A DNA stretch of 64,000 nt, taken from Aliidongia sp035943795 (GTDB lineage Bacteria > Pseudomonadota > Alphaproteobacteria > ATCC43930 > CGMCC-115725). The position numbers were made by a program, and so were the translations under genes. The stretch spans positions 1 to 64,000 of the forward strand of contig NZ_DASZBY010000053.1 in NCBI RefSeq assembly GCF_035943795.1. Reading direction: 5' to 3'. The notes beneath the pieces are model-generated. The model had not been told where the DNA came from, did not search any database, and saw only the letters and a list, made by a program, of their open reading frames with translations. This document shows, in pieces, positions 1 to 8,800 of the stretch. How positions within the stretch are numbered: the first letter of the stretch is position 1; each line of letters opens with the position of its first letter.

Positions 1-61
1 GCGCCAGCAAATCTTCAAATCGCATCCTGCGTATGCCTTCGTTGAGCCGTGCCCGGTCCAT
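1..61 (-). mobile_element. IS transposase, N-terminal fragment (cut by window edge)
   Basis: The minus strand opens with an ATG at 61 and reads MDRARLNEGIRRMRFEDLLA before leaving the window. The stretch around RRMRFEDLL resembles the start of ISNCY (IS1202-group) transposases, where it precedes a helix-turn-helix. Only 20 residues are visible, so the family is a tentative recognition. The position fits: just outside the start lie two copies of a 14-base repeat that would form the end of the element (97-135), followed by a truncated reading frame. Confidence 0.5.
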
Positions 62-96
62 GCGCGCCCCCCAATCAGGCACAACATAAAACCGGT

Positions 97-135
97 CACT
101 TCACGAGCTACGTACGCCGGACACTTCACGAGCTA
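97..135. repeat. IS terminal region with two direct repeats
   Basis: CACTTCACGAGCTA occurs at 97-110 and again at 122-135, a 25-base period. Repeated transposase-binding motifs at the tip of an element are common in several IS families. The repeats lie between the putative transposase start (61) and the gene stub at 136, so 135 or close to it is the likely element boundary. The other end is outside the window, so no inverted repeat or target duplication can be checked. Confidence 0.5.
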
Positions 136-192
136 GCCACATCCGCCTTCGACGAGGTCGCCTACCACTACGAGGTGGCATACACTGGCTGA
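136..192 (+). pseudogene. 3' stub of a gene interrupted by the IS
   Basis: Directly after the IS repeats one frame reads ATSAFDEVAYHYEVAYTG and stops (TGA at 190-192). The codons have the strong third-position GC bias of the real genes here and the residues look like a natural protein C-terminus, so this is probably the tail of a gene split by the insertion. It is too short to assign. The next gene starts 26 bases later with its own ribosome binding site (AGGGGAGG), so the stub may once have been co-transcribed with it. Confidence 0.35.
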
Positions 193-218
193 CGATCGAA
201 CAGCTCAGGGGAGGAAAA

Positions 219-512
219 ATGGCAAAAGGATATTGGGTCGTGCGGGTCGATATCACGGATCCCGAAGCCTACAAGAAATACGTCGCGGCGAATGGGCCGG
301 CATTTGCCAAGTTCGACGCGAAGTTCCTGGTGCGCGCCGGCCGCTCCGAGACGCTGGAGGGCACGAGCCGGGACCGGAACGTCGTGATCGAATTCCCGTC
401 CTACGAGACCGCACTCGCGTGCTGGCGCTCGCCGGAATATCAGGAGGTCATGAAGTTGCGGACCTCCGCCTCGACCGCCGACCTGCTGGTGATCGAAGGC
501 TACGAGGGCTGA
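219..512 (+). CDS. DUF1330 family protein
   Basis: 97 residues, the usual size of the DUF1330 family, which has a ferredoxin-like dimeric alpha-beta barrel fold. It shows the family pattern: an N-terminal beta strand (GYWVVRVDITDPEAYKKY), a central PAFAKFDAKFLVRAG and the VIEFPSYETALACWRSPEYQ segment that closes the sheet. The ATG follows AGGGGAGG at good spacing. No biochemical role is established for the family. It is convergent with the amidohydrolase at 556, with a hairpin between them. Confidence 0.88.
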   Translation: MAKGYWVVRVDITDPEAYKKYVAANGPAFAKFDAKFLVRAGRSETLEGTSRDRNVVIEFPSYETALACWRSPEYQEVMKLRTSASTADLLVIEGYEG

Positions 513-519
513 ACCTGCG

Positions 520-546
520 CCGAGGCGCCCCGACCGGGCACCTCGG
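520..546. terminator. Hairpin between convergent genes
   Basis: CCGAGG-C-GCCC, a five-base loop, then GGGC-A-CCTCGG form a ten-pair stem with one mismatch in the 43 bases between two convergent stop codons. It could terminate transcription from both sides. There is no clear T-run, so intrinsic termination is plausible but not certain. Confidence 0.45.
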
Positions 547-555
547 TCGCCGGCT

Positions 556-1722
556 TCACGGCGCCTTGTTGGAACGGTCGCCGGCCAGGGCCAGGCGGGC
601 GACGGTCGACATCCAGCCGGCCGCGGCCGGCAGGATCGCGTCGTTGAAGTCGTAGTTGGCGTTGTGCAATTCGCCTTCTTTGGCCACATGGCCGTTGCCG
701 ACCCAGACATACGCACCCGGGCGCTGCTCGAGCAGGAAGGCGAAATCGTCGCCGGCGGCGCTGGGGCGAATGTCGCGCCGCACGGCCAGCCCCGCCGCGG
801 TGGCGGCGGAGACGGCGAGATCCTCCTCCATCGGCGTGTTGATCGTCGCCCGGCCGCTCGGCGACAGGTCCAGTTCGGCACGCATGCCGAACGTCTCGGC
901 GACGCCGGCGGTGATGCGCCGCATCGTCTCCATCACCATCTCGCGCACCTCCGGCCGATAGGTCCGGAGCGTGCCGACGAGGGTGACGCTGGCCGGGATC
1001 TGATTGCCCGCCATCCCGCCATGGATCGATCCGATCGAGAGCACGACGGAATCGATCGGGTCGACGTTGCGGGCGACGATGGTCTGCAAGGCGACGATGA
1101 GATGCGCCGACGCGACGATCGGGTCCCGCGTCAGATGCGGCATCGCGGCGTGGCCGGCCAGCCCGTGCAACGTGATCGACCATCGGCCACCGGCGGCCAT
1201 GACCGGTCCGTGATGGACCGCGACCGTGCCGGCCTCGAGCCCCGGCCAATTATGGAAGGCAAAGACGCGCTCCATGGGAAAGCGCTCGAACAGCCCGTCG
1301 TCGATCATCGCGCGCGCGCCGGCGCCGTTTTCCTCGGCCGGCTGGAACAGCAGCTGAACCGTGCCGTGCCAACTGTCGTCCTGGGCCAGGAGCGCGCCGG
1401 TCGCGAGCAAGGCCACGGTATGGCCGTCGTGGCCGCAGGCGTGCATCACGCCGGGCGTCGCGGACGCGTAAGGCAGATCGGTCGTCTCGTGGATCGGCAG
1501 CGCATCCATGTCCGCCCGCAGCCCGACCGAACGGTCCGATCCCGCGCGATGCAGCGTGGCCACGATACCGTGGCCGCCGATCCCGCCGGTGAACGGGATG
1601 CCGAGCTCCGTCAGCTTCTGTTGCACGAACGCGGCGGTGCCCCGTTCCTCATGCGACAGCTCGGGATGGGCGTGCAGGTGACGGCGCCATGCGGTGACTT
1701 TTTCGAGCAGGGCCTGGTCCAT
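556..1722 (-). CDS. M20 family amidohydrolase (hippurate/N-acyl amino acid hydrolase type)
   Basis: 388 residues, typical for M20D peptidase/amidohydrolases, zinc enzymes that split N-acyl or N-aryl amides of amino acids. Visible family marks are HPELSHEE near the N-terminus, LRADMDALP, the metal-binding HACGHDGHT, the catalytic PAEENGAGA, the HGPVMAA and dimerisation-domain region, and a C-terminal SAAGDDFAF. The start at 1722 (MDQALLEKVTAW) is chosen because longer starts run into the upstream permease, which ends at 1763. It closes an ABC uptake operon on the same strand, so the likely job is intracellular hydrolysis of the imported compound. The substrate is unknown. Confidence 0.88.
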   Translation of the reverse strand: MDQALLEKVTAWRRHLHAHPELSHEERGTAAFVQQKLTELGIPFTGGIGGHGIVATLHRAGSDRSVGLRADMDALPIHETTDLPYASATPGVMHACGHDGHTVALLATGALLAQDDSWHGTVQLLFQPAEENGAGARAMIDDGLFERFPMERVFAFHNWPGLEAGTVAVHHGPVMAAGGRWSITLHGLAGHAAMPHLTRDPIVASAHLIVALQTIVARNVDPIDSVVLSIGSIHGGMAGNQIPASVTLVGTLRTYRPEVREMVMETMRRITAGVAETFGMRAELDLSPSGRATINTPMEEDLAVSAATAAGLAVRRDIRPSAAGDDFAFLLEQRPGAYVWVGNGHVAKEGELHNANYDFNDAILPAAAGWMSTVARLALAGDRSNKAP

Positions 1723-1762
1723 GATGATGTCCTCGACGAAGCGGATGAAGGAAAGCGAGCCG

Positions 1763-2422
1763 TCATCGCTGGCCGGCTCGGGCCAGCCGTCGCTCGAGGC
1801 GATGGAGCAGGCTCGAGAAGGCGACCGCGATGGCCAGGAACAGGGCGCCGACGACGACCATCGGCTCCGCATAGCGGAACGTGTCCGATGCCACATCCAG
1901 GGCCGAACCGAACGCCTCGGGCACGGCGATGACGGCGAGATAGGGCGTCGATTTGAAGACCGAGATGAAATAGGTGCCGGTGGGTGCCGCCACGTTGTGC
2001 AGCATCTGCGGGGCGATCACGCGGAGCAGGATCGTCGGCCGCGACAGCCCGAGCGAGCGCGCCGCCTCGAACTGCCCGCCCGGAATGCCGTCGATCCCGG
2101 CCTTGAACACCTCGGCCAGATAGCCGCTGTAATAGGTGCTGAGCGCGGCCACGCCCACGACCAGCGCCGGCAGCCGGACGCCATAGATGGGCAGCACGTA
2201 GTAGAGGAAATACAGCTGCACCAGCACAGGGGTGGAACGGATGAAATCGATGACCAGCCGCATGGAGAACCGCATCGGGCGGCCGGTGCGGCGGGCGATC
2301 TCCAGCACGAAGCCCAGCAGGGCGGAACCGATGCAACTCGCGACGGTGACGGCGAGCGTGGTGCCGAGCGACCGGGCAATCACCGGGAGGAGTGATGCGG
2401 CGAAGCCCAGGTCAAACGTCAT
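1763..2422 (-). CDS. Polar amino acid-type ABC transporter permease (HisM/GlnP family)
   Basis: 219 residues with about five hydrophobic segments and the cytoplasmic EAA loop GGQFEAARSLGLSRP, the contact point for an ABC ATPase. IDFIRSTPVLVQLYFLYYVLP is the family signature found in all glutamine/histidine/ectoine permeases. It overlaps the preceding permease gene by 11 bases (2412-2422), implying coupled translation and a heterodimeric pore. No ATPase gene lies in this cluster, so the pair must borrow one encoded elsewhere. Confidence 0.9.
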   Translation of the reverse strand: MTFDLGFAASLLPVIARSLGTTLAVTVASCIGSALLGFVLEIARRTGRPMRFSMRLVIDFIRSTPVLVQLYFLYYVLPIYGVRLPALVVGVAALSTYYSGYLAEVFKAGIDGIPGGQFEAARSLGLSRPTILLRVIAPQMLHNVAAPTGTYFISVFKSTPYLAVIAVPEAFGSALDVASDTFRYAEPMVVVGALFLAIAVAFSSLLHRLERRLARAGQR

Positions 2423-3071
2423 GGACGGGCCTCTGGCCGGCGCCGACCAGCTTTTCCAGCCAGCGGCCGACGATGGTCGCCGGATAGCACAGGATGAAAT
2501 AGGCCACCAGCAGGCCCGAATAGACGCTGACCGGATCGTAGGTCAGCTGTGCAATCTCTTTTGCCTTGAACGTCATGTCGTCGAGGGTGATGAGCGACAC
2601 CAGCGCCGTGCCCTTCACCAGCTGGATGAACTGGTTGACGAAGGTCGGCATCATGGCGACGAGCGCCTGGGGCAGTTCGACCTTCAGCAGGACCTGCCAG
2701 GGCCGCAGCCCCAGCGCGCGGCCGGCTTCCTCCTGGCCGCGATCCAGGGTTTGCAATGCGGCCCGGACCGCCTGGCTGCCATAGCCGCCGATGTTCAGGC
2801 CCAGCACCAGGGACGCCACGACCAGCCCCGGCAGCCGGATGCCGAAGCCCGGCAGCATGTAGTAGAACGCGTAGAGCAGGATGATGACCGGCGTGCTGCG
2901 CCAGAACTCGATGACGGCGGTGGTCGCCGCCCGCAGCCAGCCCTTGCTGCAATGCTGCGTCACCCCGGCCACGAAGGCGAAGGGCACGGCATAGAGCATG
3001 CCCAGCAGGGTGACCAGGGCGGTCACCCGGAACCCTTCGAGGATGCCGTGCAGGATCTGCAGGAAGCTCAT
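2412..3071 (-). CDS. Polar amino acid-type ABC transporter permease (HisM/GlnP family)
   Basis: 219 residues, the partner of the next permease. It has the same family marks: EFWRSTPVIILLYAFYYMLP in the second to third hydrophobic segment and an EAA loop reading EEAGRALGLRPWQVLLKVELP. It begins 25 bases after the binding-protein stop. Order binding protein, permease, permease, hydrolase on one strand indicates one transcription unit. Confidence 0.9.
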   Translation of the reverse strand: MSFLQILHGILEGFRVTALVTLLGMLYAVPFAFVAGVTQHCSKGWLRAATTAVIEFWRSTPVIILLYAFYYMLPGFGIRLPGLVVASLVLGLNIGGYGSQAVRAALQTLDRGQEEAGRALGLRPWQVLLKVELPQALVAMMPTFVNQFIQLVKGTALVSLITLDDMTFKAKEIAQLTYDPVSVYSGLLVAYFILCYPATIVGRWLEKLVGAGQRPVHDV

Positions 3072-3096
3072 GGGCCGTTCCGGGGTCGCGCCCGGC

Positions 3097-3972
3097 CTAG
3101 CCGCGGCCTGCGCAGATATCCGCGGTCGTGATGGTCGGCGGCGCTGTTTCCGCGGCGCTGAAATGATATTTCGCCATGATCTGCTGCAAGGTGCCGTCGG
3201 CCTTCAGCCTGGCCAGTTGCGCGTCATAGGCGTCGCGCAGCGCCGCGTCCTCGGTGCGGAACACGACGGCGGTTTCCATCATGGCCGGCTGGCCGTCCGG
3301 CTTGATGTAGCCGGTGAACGGCAGGGCACGATCGATGCCGTTAAGCGCGCCGCTGTCGATCAGCGAGGCCACCGTCGGCGCCGAAATGGTAATCGCGTCG
3401 ATCCGGCCGGCCAGCAGGGCGCTGACCGTGGCCTCGCTGTTGGGAAACAGCAGCATCTGGGCTTCCGGAACGCCGGCGGCGAGCGCGTTCTTGACGTTCT
3501 CGGTGCCGCGGTCCCCGCCCAGCCGGATCTTCGGGTTCTTTACGATGTCGGCATAGCTGTGCAGGTTCGCCGGATTGCCGGCCGGGACAAGCAGCCCGTC
3601 GCCGGCGGCCAGATCGGGCTCGCCGAAGATCACCTGCTTGCACCGGGCCGGGGTGATGGCCACGCCGGAGGCGACGGCGTCGAGGCGGTCGGCCAGCAGG
3701 CCGGGGATGAGCGCGCCGAAATCGGCGACGGTGAATTCCAGCTTCACGCCCAGCGGTGCCAGGGCGGCGCGGATCACATCCGGATGGAAGCCGACGACGT
3801 CGCCCTTGGCATCCCGATAGCCCCAGGGCGCGCGATTATGGATGCCGACGATCAGGGTCTTGCCGCTGAGGCTGCTCGACGGCGCCTGTGCCCACGCGAC
3901 GGAGCCCAGCAAGCCGAGCCCGACGCCGATCATTGCGAGCCTGAGCCGCAACAGCCTGGAAGGAGATGTCAT
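3097..3972 (-). CDS. Periplasmic substrate-binding protein, SBP_bac_3 (EhuB-like)
   Basis: 291 residues with a Sec signal peptide ending AWAQA near residue 30, then a family-3 binding fold. NRAPWGYRDAKGDVVGFHPDV and ALIPGLLADRLDAVASGV are the classic ligand-pocket strands. RCKQVIFGEPDLAAGDGLLV and GNPANLHSYADI resemble the ectoine-binding EhuB subgroup, which suggests a zwitterionic amino-acid-like ligand, but the pocket cannot be read with certainty. It is the first gene of the operon 3972 to 556, divergent neighbours being absent; the LysR gene lies 116 bases upstream on the same strand. Confidence 0.88.
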   Translation of the reverse strand: MTSPSRLLRLRLAMIGVGLGLLGSVAWAQAPSSSLSGKTLIVGIHNRAPWGYRDAKGDVVGFHPDVIRAALAPLGVKLEFTVADFGALIPGLLADRLDAVASGVAITPARCKQVIFGEPDLAAGDGLLVPAGNPANLHSYADIVKNPKIRLGGDRGTENVKNALAAGVPEAQMLLFPNSEATVSALLAGRIDAITISAPTVASLIDSGALNGIDRALPFTGYIKPDGQPAMMETAVVFRTEDAALRDAYDAQLARLKADGTLQQIMAKYHFSAAETAPPTITTADICAGRG

Positions 3973-4088
3973 GCCGCACCCCTTGGAAATCGATCGCCGA
4001 TGACGATAGCACTCGTGCGGATCGGCACAATCGAGCCCAGGACATAGCTTGATGCCCTGAAGTTATGCTTCGACCTGCTTTCCACACC

Positions 4089-4964
4089 TCATCGCGACGA
4101 GAGCAGGCAGCTGATGAAATCGCGCACCAGCCTCGATTTCGGCCGATCCAGCGGCAGGATCAGCAATGATCGCGCGAACAGGGGCGGTTCGAAGGGGCGG
4201 AAAGCCAGGCGGGAGACGTCGATCCCCCCGATGGCGTAGGAGGTGACCAGACCGATGCCGACGCCTTCGGAAACCAGCGCGCAGACCGAGGCGCCGTAGA
4301 TCGTTTCCACGATGAACTGCGGTACGACCCCCGCATCGGTGAAGATCAGCTCCATCCGCTGGCGCGTGCGATCTTCGGGCACATACCCGACCAGCGGGAC
4401 GCCGTCGAGATCGGCGGGCGTGATCACCGCGCGGTCGCACAGCGGATGACCGAGCGGCAGCGCGCACATCGCCCTGGCCGTGACGAAGGTCTGATGCAGT
4501 ACGCCGGCCACGTCGATCTCGTCCGAAGTCAGGCCGATGTCGAACTGGCCGGAAACGACGCATCGCCGCACGTCGCGCGACGACATCACATGAAACGTCA
4601 CGCGGATCTTCGGATGCTTCCGGTTGAATTTCGCGATCGCCTTCGGCACCAGCGCACTGCCCAAGGCCGACAGCGACGCGACGCGGATCTCGCCGGCGCC
4701 CTGGTCCCGGATGCGCGCGGCACTGGCCCGCAGCGTGTCGATGCCGCGAAAGGAAACTTCGACGTCCCGATAGAACAGCTTGCCTTCGGGCGTCAGCACC
4801 AGGCGATTGCGCACCCGATCGAACAGCGCGAAGCCGAGCAGCCGTTCGAGCTCGGCCAACGCCCGGCTGACCGCCGGCTGCGTGATGCCCAGCAATTCCG
4901 CCGCGCGGGACGCCGTGCCGGATTTGACCACGGCGGCAAAGATCTCGATCTGACGATAGTTCAC
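4089..4964 (-). CDS. LysR family transcriptional regulator
   Basis: 291 residues from a GTG at 4964 (VNYRQIEIF), the normal LysR start; GGGAG lies ten bases upstream. The longer in-frame ATG at 5054 would overlap the upstream regulator gene and adds unrelated residues. The winged helix-turn-helix is at 1-60 (SGTASRAAELLGITQPAVSRALAELE split over helices 2 and 3), followed by the two-lobed effector domain. It sits immediately upstream of, and codirectional with, the amino-acid-type ABC operon and may control it. Confidence 0.88.
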   Translation of the reverse strand: MNYRQIEIFAAVVKSGTASRAAELLGITQPAVSRALAELERLLGFALFDRVRNRLVLTPEGKLFYRDVEVSFRGIDTLRASAARIRDQGAGEIRVASLSALGSALVPKAIAKFNRKHPKIRVTFHVMSSRDVRRCVVSGQFDIGLTSDEIDVAGVLHQTFVTARAMCALPLGHPLCDRAVITPADLDGVPLVGYVPEDRTRQRMELIFTDAGVVPQFIVETIYGASVCALVSEGVGIGLVTSYAIGGIDVSRLAFRPFEPPLFARSLLILPLDRPKSRLVRDFISCLLSSR

Positions 4965-4992
4965 CGGCGAAGGGCTCCCATCCCGCGATCGT

Positions 4993-7668
4993 CTAGCGCC
5001 GGATCGGGTTTGGCCGGATGGCTTCGCCGCGGTCGCCATGCAGCGGGTCCGCATGCCCGTCGGCGCGGCCGAGCCAGCTCTGGGGCGCCGTCGGACCGGG
5101 TCCCTGGGACGGCGACTCGGCGAGTGCTGCGGTCACGGCCTGCTCCTCGCTCCAGGCAGCGCCTTCCGCCTGGAGAGCGGAAAGGTCGGCAGGCGGCAGC
5201 GCCTGGTCCAGGCGACCGGCCAGTTCGTCCCACAGGATCTGCTCGATCCTTTCCCGTGTGCGCTTCTTCGCCCGGAAATACGCATCGCTGTAGCCGGCGA
5301 AGCGCGCGGCATCGACCGATTGCCCCTCGATCGCGTATGCCAGCGCCAGATGCTGGATGCAGAACACGACGCTGAGGCTTTTGCCGAGCGCTGACGACAG
5401 CCGGATCGCTTCGCGTGCCGCCTCGCTCGCGCCCGCGGCGTCGCCCGTGGCGGCGAGATAGCTCGCAAGATTGCGGGATATGTTGGCCAGTGCGTTCGCA
5501 TGGCCTTCCGCCCGCCATCGGGCCTGGGCGGCGCGGGCGCGGTCGATCGCCGCGTGGGGCCGCCCCGTAGCGAAATCGAGTTCGGCACGCATCATGGTGA
5601 CCATCTGCAGCATCCGCGTATCGCCGAGGCGGAGCGCGATCGGGTCGAGCTCGTCCAGATGGGCTTGCGCGCCGGCCATGTCGTTCGTGAACCAGCAGGT
5701 GACGACCATGTTGAACAGGGCCGCGGCCAGGAACTTGGTCGGCCCGAGCGCCCGCAGGCGGGCGAGGCCTTCTTGAAGATAGGGCTGGGCCTGAGCCACA
5801 TCGCCCGGCTTCATCGACAGCCTGCCGGCCTGGTCGGTCGCCACGGCCATCTGGAGCGGGTCGCCGATCTGGCCGAACAGGGCCAACGCCTCCAGGGTCG
5901 CGTTCAAGTATTTCGGATCGCCCGGATGCGCATTGCGGCCGATCGCCAGCCGCAGACGCGCCAGGACCGCCGGCGGAGTCGCGGCATCGACCCGCACCTC
6001 GGCACACTCCAGCCAGCGGCGCCGTTCCTCGAACAACGAGAGTTCGGCCCATAGTTCCTGAGCGTGGGCGACGAGCCGCAGCCCCAGCGCTGCATCGCCG
6101 TCGGAACCGAAGGCCCAGTCCAGGACGGTTCGCAGGGTCTCCAGGTGGGGCTCGTAGGCAGCGAGCCAATCCTCGGTCGGCGTGGTCGCCCACAGGTGGT
6201 CGCCCTGTTCGTAGAAATCGCCCAGATACCGGGCCAGATCGCGAAAGTACCGGCTACGCTCCGGGGCCGACAGTTTTTCCTGCCCATAGGCGCGAGTCGA
6301 TTCGAGCAGCCGGAAGCGGCGCTCTTCGTCGGCCGTCGCCAGCGGGACGACCAGCGACTTGTCGATCAGGCCCAGCAGCAGGTGGACCGCATCCGCCTCC
6401 ACCGCGGGATCGTCGCGCGCCACGGCCCGCGCGGCGGCGACCGTAAAGCTGCCGGCGAACAAGGACAGCCGGCGCAGCAGCGTCCGCTCGGGCTCGCTCA
6501 GCAGGTCGTAGCTCCAGTCGATCATCGCGCGCAGCGTCCTGTGGCGCGACGGCCGCGCGCGGCCGCTCTGGACCGACAGCCGGAACCGGCTGTCGAGCCG
6601 GGCCAGCAGTTCCGCCGGCGTCAGCAGTTCGAGCCCGGCAACCGCCAGTTCGATCGCAAGGGCCAAGCCGTCGAGGCGACGGCAGATCTCGACGACGGCC
6701 GACACCGTCTCTTCCGTCAGCATGGCGGTACCCAGCACCGCGTCGGCCCGTTCGACGAACAGGCATACGGCGCTGAAGCGAAGCGCTTGCGTCATTGTGA
6801 TCGGCCGGCCGTCGTCGGGCGTGGTGAGCGGCTTGACGCGATGGGCCGCCTCTCCGGCGATCGACAGCCGTTCGCGGCTGGTGGCCAGCACCGTGACGCC
6901 TGCGCAATGGCGGATGATCGCATCGACGAGCGTCGCGCTCGCCTCGATCAGATGTTCGCAATTGTCGAGAACGATCAGCAGCCGCTTGCGACGCAGGAAG
7001 GTCGTGATGGTGTCGAGCGCCGAGCGCCCGCCCAGGACCGCGAGATCGAACATGGCGGCCGTCGTCTCGGCGACGAGCCTGGGATCGGCGAGCGGCGCCA
7101 GTTCGACCAGCCAGACGCCATCCGGGTAGTGCCGCGCGGCTTCCGCCGCGAGTGCCAGGGCGAGCCGGGTCTTGCCGATCCCGCCGGCGCCCCACAAGGT
7201 CAGCAGCCGGGCCTCGGGCAGGCGGGAGAGCAGCGTCGCCAACTCGTCTTCCCGGCCGACCAGCCGATCCGGCGGCACCGGCAGGCGGCCGGCCGGATCC
7301 ACCGCGGCACGGTCGACACCGGCCAGCTCGTCGACCGCATCGCCGGGCTGCACCGGCGGAAGGAACTGGTACCCCCGGCCGGGAATCGTGGCGATCACCT
7401 TCGCATCGCCCAACTCGACACTCAGCGCCTTGCGGACCGAGGCGATGGTCACGACCAGGGTATGATCCTCGACGATCGCCGCGTCGGGCCATACCAGGCT
7501 TTTGAGTTCCTCCTTGGGCACGACCCGGCCGGCGCGTTCGACCAGCGCTGCCAGCAGGTCGAACGGCCGCCCGCCGAACGGCACGACCTGTCCCCGGCAG
7601 GTCAGCCTCCGGCGATCCGGCGCCAGCGCGAAGGGACCAAAGCGAAAGGCGCGGTCAGGATCGGGCAT
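4993..7668 (-). CDS. Winged-helix / AAA-NB-ARC ATPase / TPR regulator
   Basis: 891 residues. Residues 1-105 form an OmpR/PhoB-type DNA-binding domain (FGPFALAPDRRRLTCRG, the PFDLLAALVERAGRVVPKEEL helix region and PGRGYQFL wing). A P-loop GAGGIGKT lies at 160-167 and a Walker B LIVLDNCEHL at 231-240, followed by winged-helix and alpha-helical repeats to the C-terminus that look like TPRs. This resembles the large STAND-type regulators that combine a DNA-binding domain with a signal-sensing ATPase and repeats. No receiver domain is present, so the trigger is probably a ligand or protein bound by the repeats. A paralogue with the same architecture lies at 52318-54852. Target genes are unknown. 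Confidence 0.85.
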   Translation of the reverse strand: MPDPDRAFRFGPFALAPDRRRLTCRGQVVPFGGRPFDLLAALVERAGRVVPKEELKSLVWPDAAIVEDHTLVVTIASVRKALSVELGDAKVIATIPGRGYQFLPPVQPGDAVDELAGVDRAAVDPAGRLPVPPDRLVGREDELATLLSRLPEARLLTLWGAGGIGKTRLALALAAEAARHYPDGVWLVELAPLADPRLVAETTAAMFDLAVLGGRSALDTITTFLRRKRLLIVLDNCEHLIEASATLVDAIIRHCAGVTVLATSRERLSIAGEAAHRVKPLTTPDDGRPITMTQALRFSAVCLFVERADAVLGTAMLTEETVSAVVEICRRLDGLALAIELAVAGLELLTPAELLARLDSRFRLSVQSGRARPSRHRTLRAMIDWSYDLLSEPERTLLRRLSLFAGSFTVAAARAVARDDPAVEADAVHLLLGLIDKSLVVPLATADEERRFRLLESTRAYGQEKLSAPERSRYFRDLARYLGDFYEQGDHLWATTPTEDWLAAYEPHLETLRTVLDWAFGSDGDAALGLRLVAHAQELWAELSLFEERRRWLECAEVRVDAATPPAVLARLRLAIGRNAHPGDPKYLNATLEALALFGQIGDPLQMAVATDQAGRLSMKPGDVAQAQPYLQEGLARLRALGPTKFLAAALFNMVVTCWFTNDMAGAQAHLDELDPIALRLGDTRMLQMVTMMRAELDFATGRPHAAIDRARAAQARWRAEGHANALANISRNLASYLAATGDAAGASEAAREAIRLSSALGKSLSVVFCIQHLALAYAIEGQSVDAARFAGYSDAYFRAKKRTRERIEQILWDELAGRLDQALPPADLSALQAEGAAWSEEQAVTAALAESPSQGPGPTAPQSWLGRADGHADPLHGDRGEAIRPNPIRR

Positions 7669-7848
7669 CCAATTTTTCCAGGTGCGGTTCGTCCCTTACA
7701 CCGCCCAAGAAGCGATGCGCGGTCAAGCGTCCAGAGCGGTTCGAAACCGCGCGCCGGTCGCCCGCCCGGATAACACACCGGCCCCAAATGCGGAATTCAT
7801 GCTAGTTACCGGAGCGATCGACATCTACCCTGGACTTGGGAGCACGGC

Positions 7849-8547
7849 ATGGCCACCCTTCGCATCCTGAGCACGCTCGCCGTTCGCGGCGCCTTCGAGA
7901 CGAGCGTGCTGCCGGCCTTCGAGCGATCGGCCGGCGCCACGGTCGAAGCCGAATGGAATCCGACCGCCCTCCTGTTGAAGTCCATCGAACGAGGCTGCTT
8001 GGCCGATGTCGTCGTGGTGACCGACGATGCCATGGACCGGCTGGAGGAGGGCGATCTGGTCGACCCCGCGAGCCGGATCGCCATCGCCGTCGCCTTGCTC
8101 GGCGTCGCGGTGAAAGCAGGTGCCGCCCGCCCCGACATTTCTACCGCCGACGCGTTCAGGCGAACCCTGATCGACGCGCGGTCGGTCGCCTATTCACAGA
8201 ATGGTGCGAGCGGCCTCTATTTCGCCGGCCTGATCGGCAGGATCGGGCTCGCCGATACGGTCGGCTCCCGGGCGACGATCGTACCGGTGGGCTTTACCGC
8301 CGAGCGCCTGCCGACCGGCGAGGCGGATCTGGCCGTGCAATTGATCAGCGAGCTGATGGTGGTGGACGGGATCGATGTCGTCGGCCCTTTCCCCGCGGAA
8401 TATCAATCGCCGACGCCTTTCAGCGCCGCCCGGTTGCGCCGGGCCGGCAATCGCGAGGGCGCCGAAGCCTTCCTGCGGCATCTTCGGTCATCGCAAGCCC
8501 GGCGCGCGTATCAGGATGCGGGCCTGGTGCCGGCCGAAGGTGGCTGA
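7849..8547 (+). CDS. ModA-like substrate-binding protein without signal peptide
   Basis: 232 residues with the extracellular solute-binding protein family 1 pattern seen in ModA-type proteins: LRILSTLAVRGAFETSVLPAF at the N-terminus, SIERGCLADVVVVTDDAMDRL, and a late AEAFLRHLRSSQARRAYQDAGLVP that is typical of the C-terminal helix. Unlike periplasmic ModA it starts directly with the first beta strand, with no signal sequence and no upstream in-frame extension that would supply one. It may act in the cytoplasm as a sensor, or be exported in some other way. No permease or ATPase accompanies it. It is divergent from the large regulator at 4993-7668. Confidence 0.75.
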   Translation: MATLRILSTLAVRGAFETSVLPAFERSAGATVEAEWNPTALLLKSIERGCLADVVVVTDDAMDRLEEGDLVDPASRIAIAVALLGVAVKAGAARPDISTADAFRRTLIDARSVAYSQNGASGLYFAGLIGRIGLADTVGSRATIVPVGFTAERLPTGEADLAVQLISELMVVDGIDVVGPFPAEYQSPTPFSAARLRRAGNREGAEAFLRHLRSSQARRAYQDAGLVPAEGG

Positions 8548-8800
8548 TCGGTCAGCTGCGACAGGGCGACATGGTCGGGCGCCGACTGCAGGACAATCAC
8601 GTCCGGCTGGTGAGGCCCCTGTCCGGCAGCAAGGTCGGGGCCATCGCGTCGCCGGTGCTAAGCGGGCTTGGCATCCAATTTCTGCATTATCGTCCGAAAT
8701 TTAGCGATCCCTGCCGACCTGTTTCGCGACATGGTGACCGTAGGCCTCCGGCGTGGACTGCGGCTATGATGCGGTCCTCGAGCTCGGAGATGTGTCTGGC

